From: Phycisphaeraceae bacterium
GTDB taxonomy: Bacteria; Planctomycetota; Phycisphaerae; Phycisphaerales; Phycisphaeraceae
Assembly (NCBI GenBank): GCA_007119405.1
Contig: SKPT01000036.1
Span: 1-6,362 of the forward strand
Reading direction: 5' to 3'
Length of the DNA: 6,362 bases
Every line of letters starts with the position of its first letter. Positions within the stretch are counted from its first letter, which is position 1. This document shows positions 5,558 to 6,362 of this stretch, piece after piece. The translations under genes and the position numbers were made by a program. A model generated the notes under the pieces. The model searched no databases and was not told the DNA's origin. It worked only from the letters and a program-made list of their open reading frames with translations.

Positions 5558-6169
5558 ATGTGCGCAGCGTCACGCGATGCCCCCGTGCTCGTGCTCGCCA
5601 GCCGCTCGCCGCGGCGGGGACAGTTGCTGCGCCAGGCGGGCGTGGCGTTTGAGCAGGTGGCTTCGCCCTTTGATGACGCAGGCATGATCGACGCGATGCC
5701 GGGCCGCGATGCGCAGGGCCTGGCCACGGAGCTGGCGCTGCGCAAGGCCCGGGCGCTGGCGCGCACGCTCGACGGCCGCCACGTCGTGCTCGGCGCCGAC
5801 ACCTTGTGCGTCGGCGACGACGGCTCGCCGCGGGGCCAGCCGACGTCGCGCGACGCCGCGGAGGCGATGCTCCGCGGCTTCGTCGGCAAGGCGCACGACG
5901 TGGTCACCGGCGTGGCGCTGGTGCGCGGCGGCGATGGCGAGGTGCTGGCGTCGTTCGCCGACACGGCGACGGTGCGCTGGGGCGAGGTTGCCGCGGCGCA
6001 GATCCAGGCGTATCTCGACAGCGGGGACTGGCGCGGCAAGGCGGGCGGGTACAACCTCTACGAGCGGCAGGCCGCGGGCTGGCCGATCGACGTCCGCGGT
6101 GATCCGACGACGGTGGTAGGCCTGCCGATGCGGCGGTTGGAGCGGGTGCTGGCGAGCGTGTGCGTATAA
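5558..6169 (+). CDS. maf: Maf-family nucleoside triphosphate pyrophosphatase
   Basis: This 203-residue cytoplasmic protein belongs to the Maf/HAM1 superfamily, which hydrolyses non-canonical or modified nucleotides (such as dTTP/UTP analogues or m7GTP) to monophosphates. VLVLASRSPRRGQLL (10-24) is the N-terminal signature with Arg19/Arg20. VLGADTLCVGDDG (77-89) carries the predicted catalytic Asp81. GKAHDVVTGVALV (110-122) and VVGLPMRRLERVL (186-198) are further family blocks. GKAGGYNLYERQAAG (160-174) replaces the common KAGAYGIQG form, so subfamily specificity is uncertain. The start at 5558 matches the family N-terminus; 59 upstream in-frame codons translate repeat DNA. No good Shine-Dalgarno sequence is seen: gagag lies about 17 nt upstream, and taagat ends 8 nt before ATG, so a very short or leaderless transcript is conceivable but unproven. 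It is divergent from the sulfatase and appears monocistronic here. Confidence 0.93.
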   Translation: MCAASRDAPVLVLASRSPRRGQLLRQAGVAFEQVASPFDDAGMIDAMPGRDAQGLATELALRKARALARTLDGRHVVLGADTLCVGDDGSPRGQPTSRDAAEAMLRGFVGKAHDVVTGVALVRGGDGEVLASFADTATVRWGEVAAAQIQAYLDSGDWRGKAGGYNLYERQAAGWPIDVRGDPTTVVGLPMRRLERVLASVCV

Positions 6170-6171
6170 AG

Positions 6172-6190
6172 CCGGGACCGGTGGTCCCGG
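6172..6190 (+). terminator. Possible GC hairpin after maf, no T-run
   Basis: ccgggacc (6172-6179) pairs perfectly with ggtcccgg (6183-6190) around a 3-nt loop, starting two nt after the maf TAA. Position suits a terminator, but the downstream sequence ggcagcgg has no T tract, so an intrinsic terminator of the usual kind is not supported. It may only protect the transcript end or be chance in GC-rich DNA. Confidence 0.35.
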
Positions 6191-6246
6191 GGCAGCGGCG
6201 TGCGATCCACGTCAACCACGCCCCCTTGACCGTCGCCGTTGCCTTG

Positions 6247-6346
6247 GGATGGGTGCCACACAGCATCCCGACAGGGTGCTGTGTGATGCGGCCACCGACC
6301 GTCGATCGCACACAGCAGCCTTCGGCGTGCTGTGTGGCACCCATCC
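6247..6346. repeat. GGGTGCCAC double-hairpin element 4
   Basis: Perfect 19-bp terminal arms (6247-6265 and 6328-6346) enclose two hairpins with stem cacacagca/tgctgtgtg. The first (6257-6285) has an unpaired T6266, ccc/ggg and loop gaca. The second (6309-6336) has gcc/ggc, loop ttc (gaa on the other strand) and an unpaired G6327. The layout matches element 1 although the stem sequence is different. Bases 6191-6246 before it and 6347-6362 after it show nothing recognisable. Confidence 0.87.
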
Positions 6347-6362
6347 GAGCCCTGTTCACGCA

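Overview
The window is high-GC bacterial DNA with five protein-coding genes, separated by intergenic gaps packed with short inverted repeats. The gene set is a PA14-type GH3 glycosidase, a formylglycine sulfatase, a PhyH-family dioxygenase and two housekeeping genes. Together with the interspersed ACACAGATGAACACGGATG-like, CGCGAAGGCGCGAAG-like and GGGTGCCAC repeats, this suggests a polysaccharide-degrading member of the Planctomycetota, possibly Phycisphaerae. That assignment is inference; Verrucomicrobiota or a related lineage is not excluded.

Layout. Bases 1-1827 (+) hold the 3' part of a GH3 beta-glycosidase with an inserted PA14 domain; its N-terminus lies before the window. Bases 1828-2215 are a 388-nt gap made largely of nested inverted repeats. 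Bases 2216-2641 (+) encode the RuvX/YqgF Holliday-junction resolvase-like protein. Bases 2642-2937 are a convergent gap made almost entirely of hairpin units and a perfect 34-bp inverted repeat. Bases 2938-3726 (-) encode a phytanoyl-CoA dioxygenase-family Fe(II)/2-oxoglutarate enzyme. Bases 3884-5344 (-) encode a type I sulfatase upstream of it on the same strand. Bases 5345-5557 are a divergent gap with repeat remnants. Bases 5558-6169 (+) encode a Maf-family nucleotide pyrophosphatase. Bases 6170-6362 hold a GC hairpin and another double-hairpin element.

Function. The GH3 enzyme and the sulfatase fit use of complex, possibly sulfated, glycans. The PhyH enzyme may act in the same catabolic setting, but nothing in the sequence fixes its substrate. 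RuvX and Maf are housekeeping proteins and do not form a pathway with the others.

The most notable signal is not a gene. A repeat family in the gaps has a constant GGGTGC end, a stem whose sequence differs between loci while pairing is kept, and one of two recurrent loop types (GAA with a one-base bulge, or GTCCGC). It occurs as single units and as head-to-head pairs, a layout resembling REP/BIME elements. I did not find a clear new defence system, CRISPR array, tRNA or rRNA.
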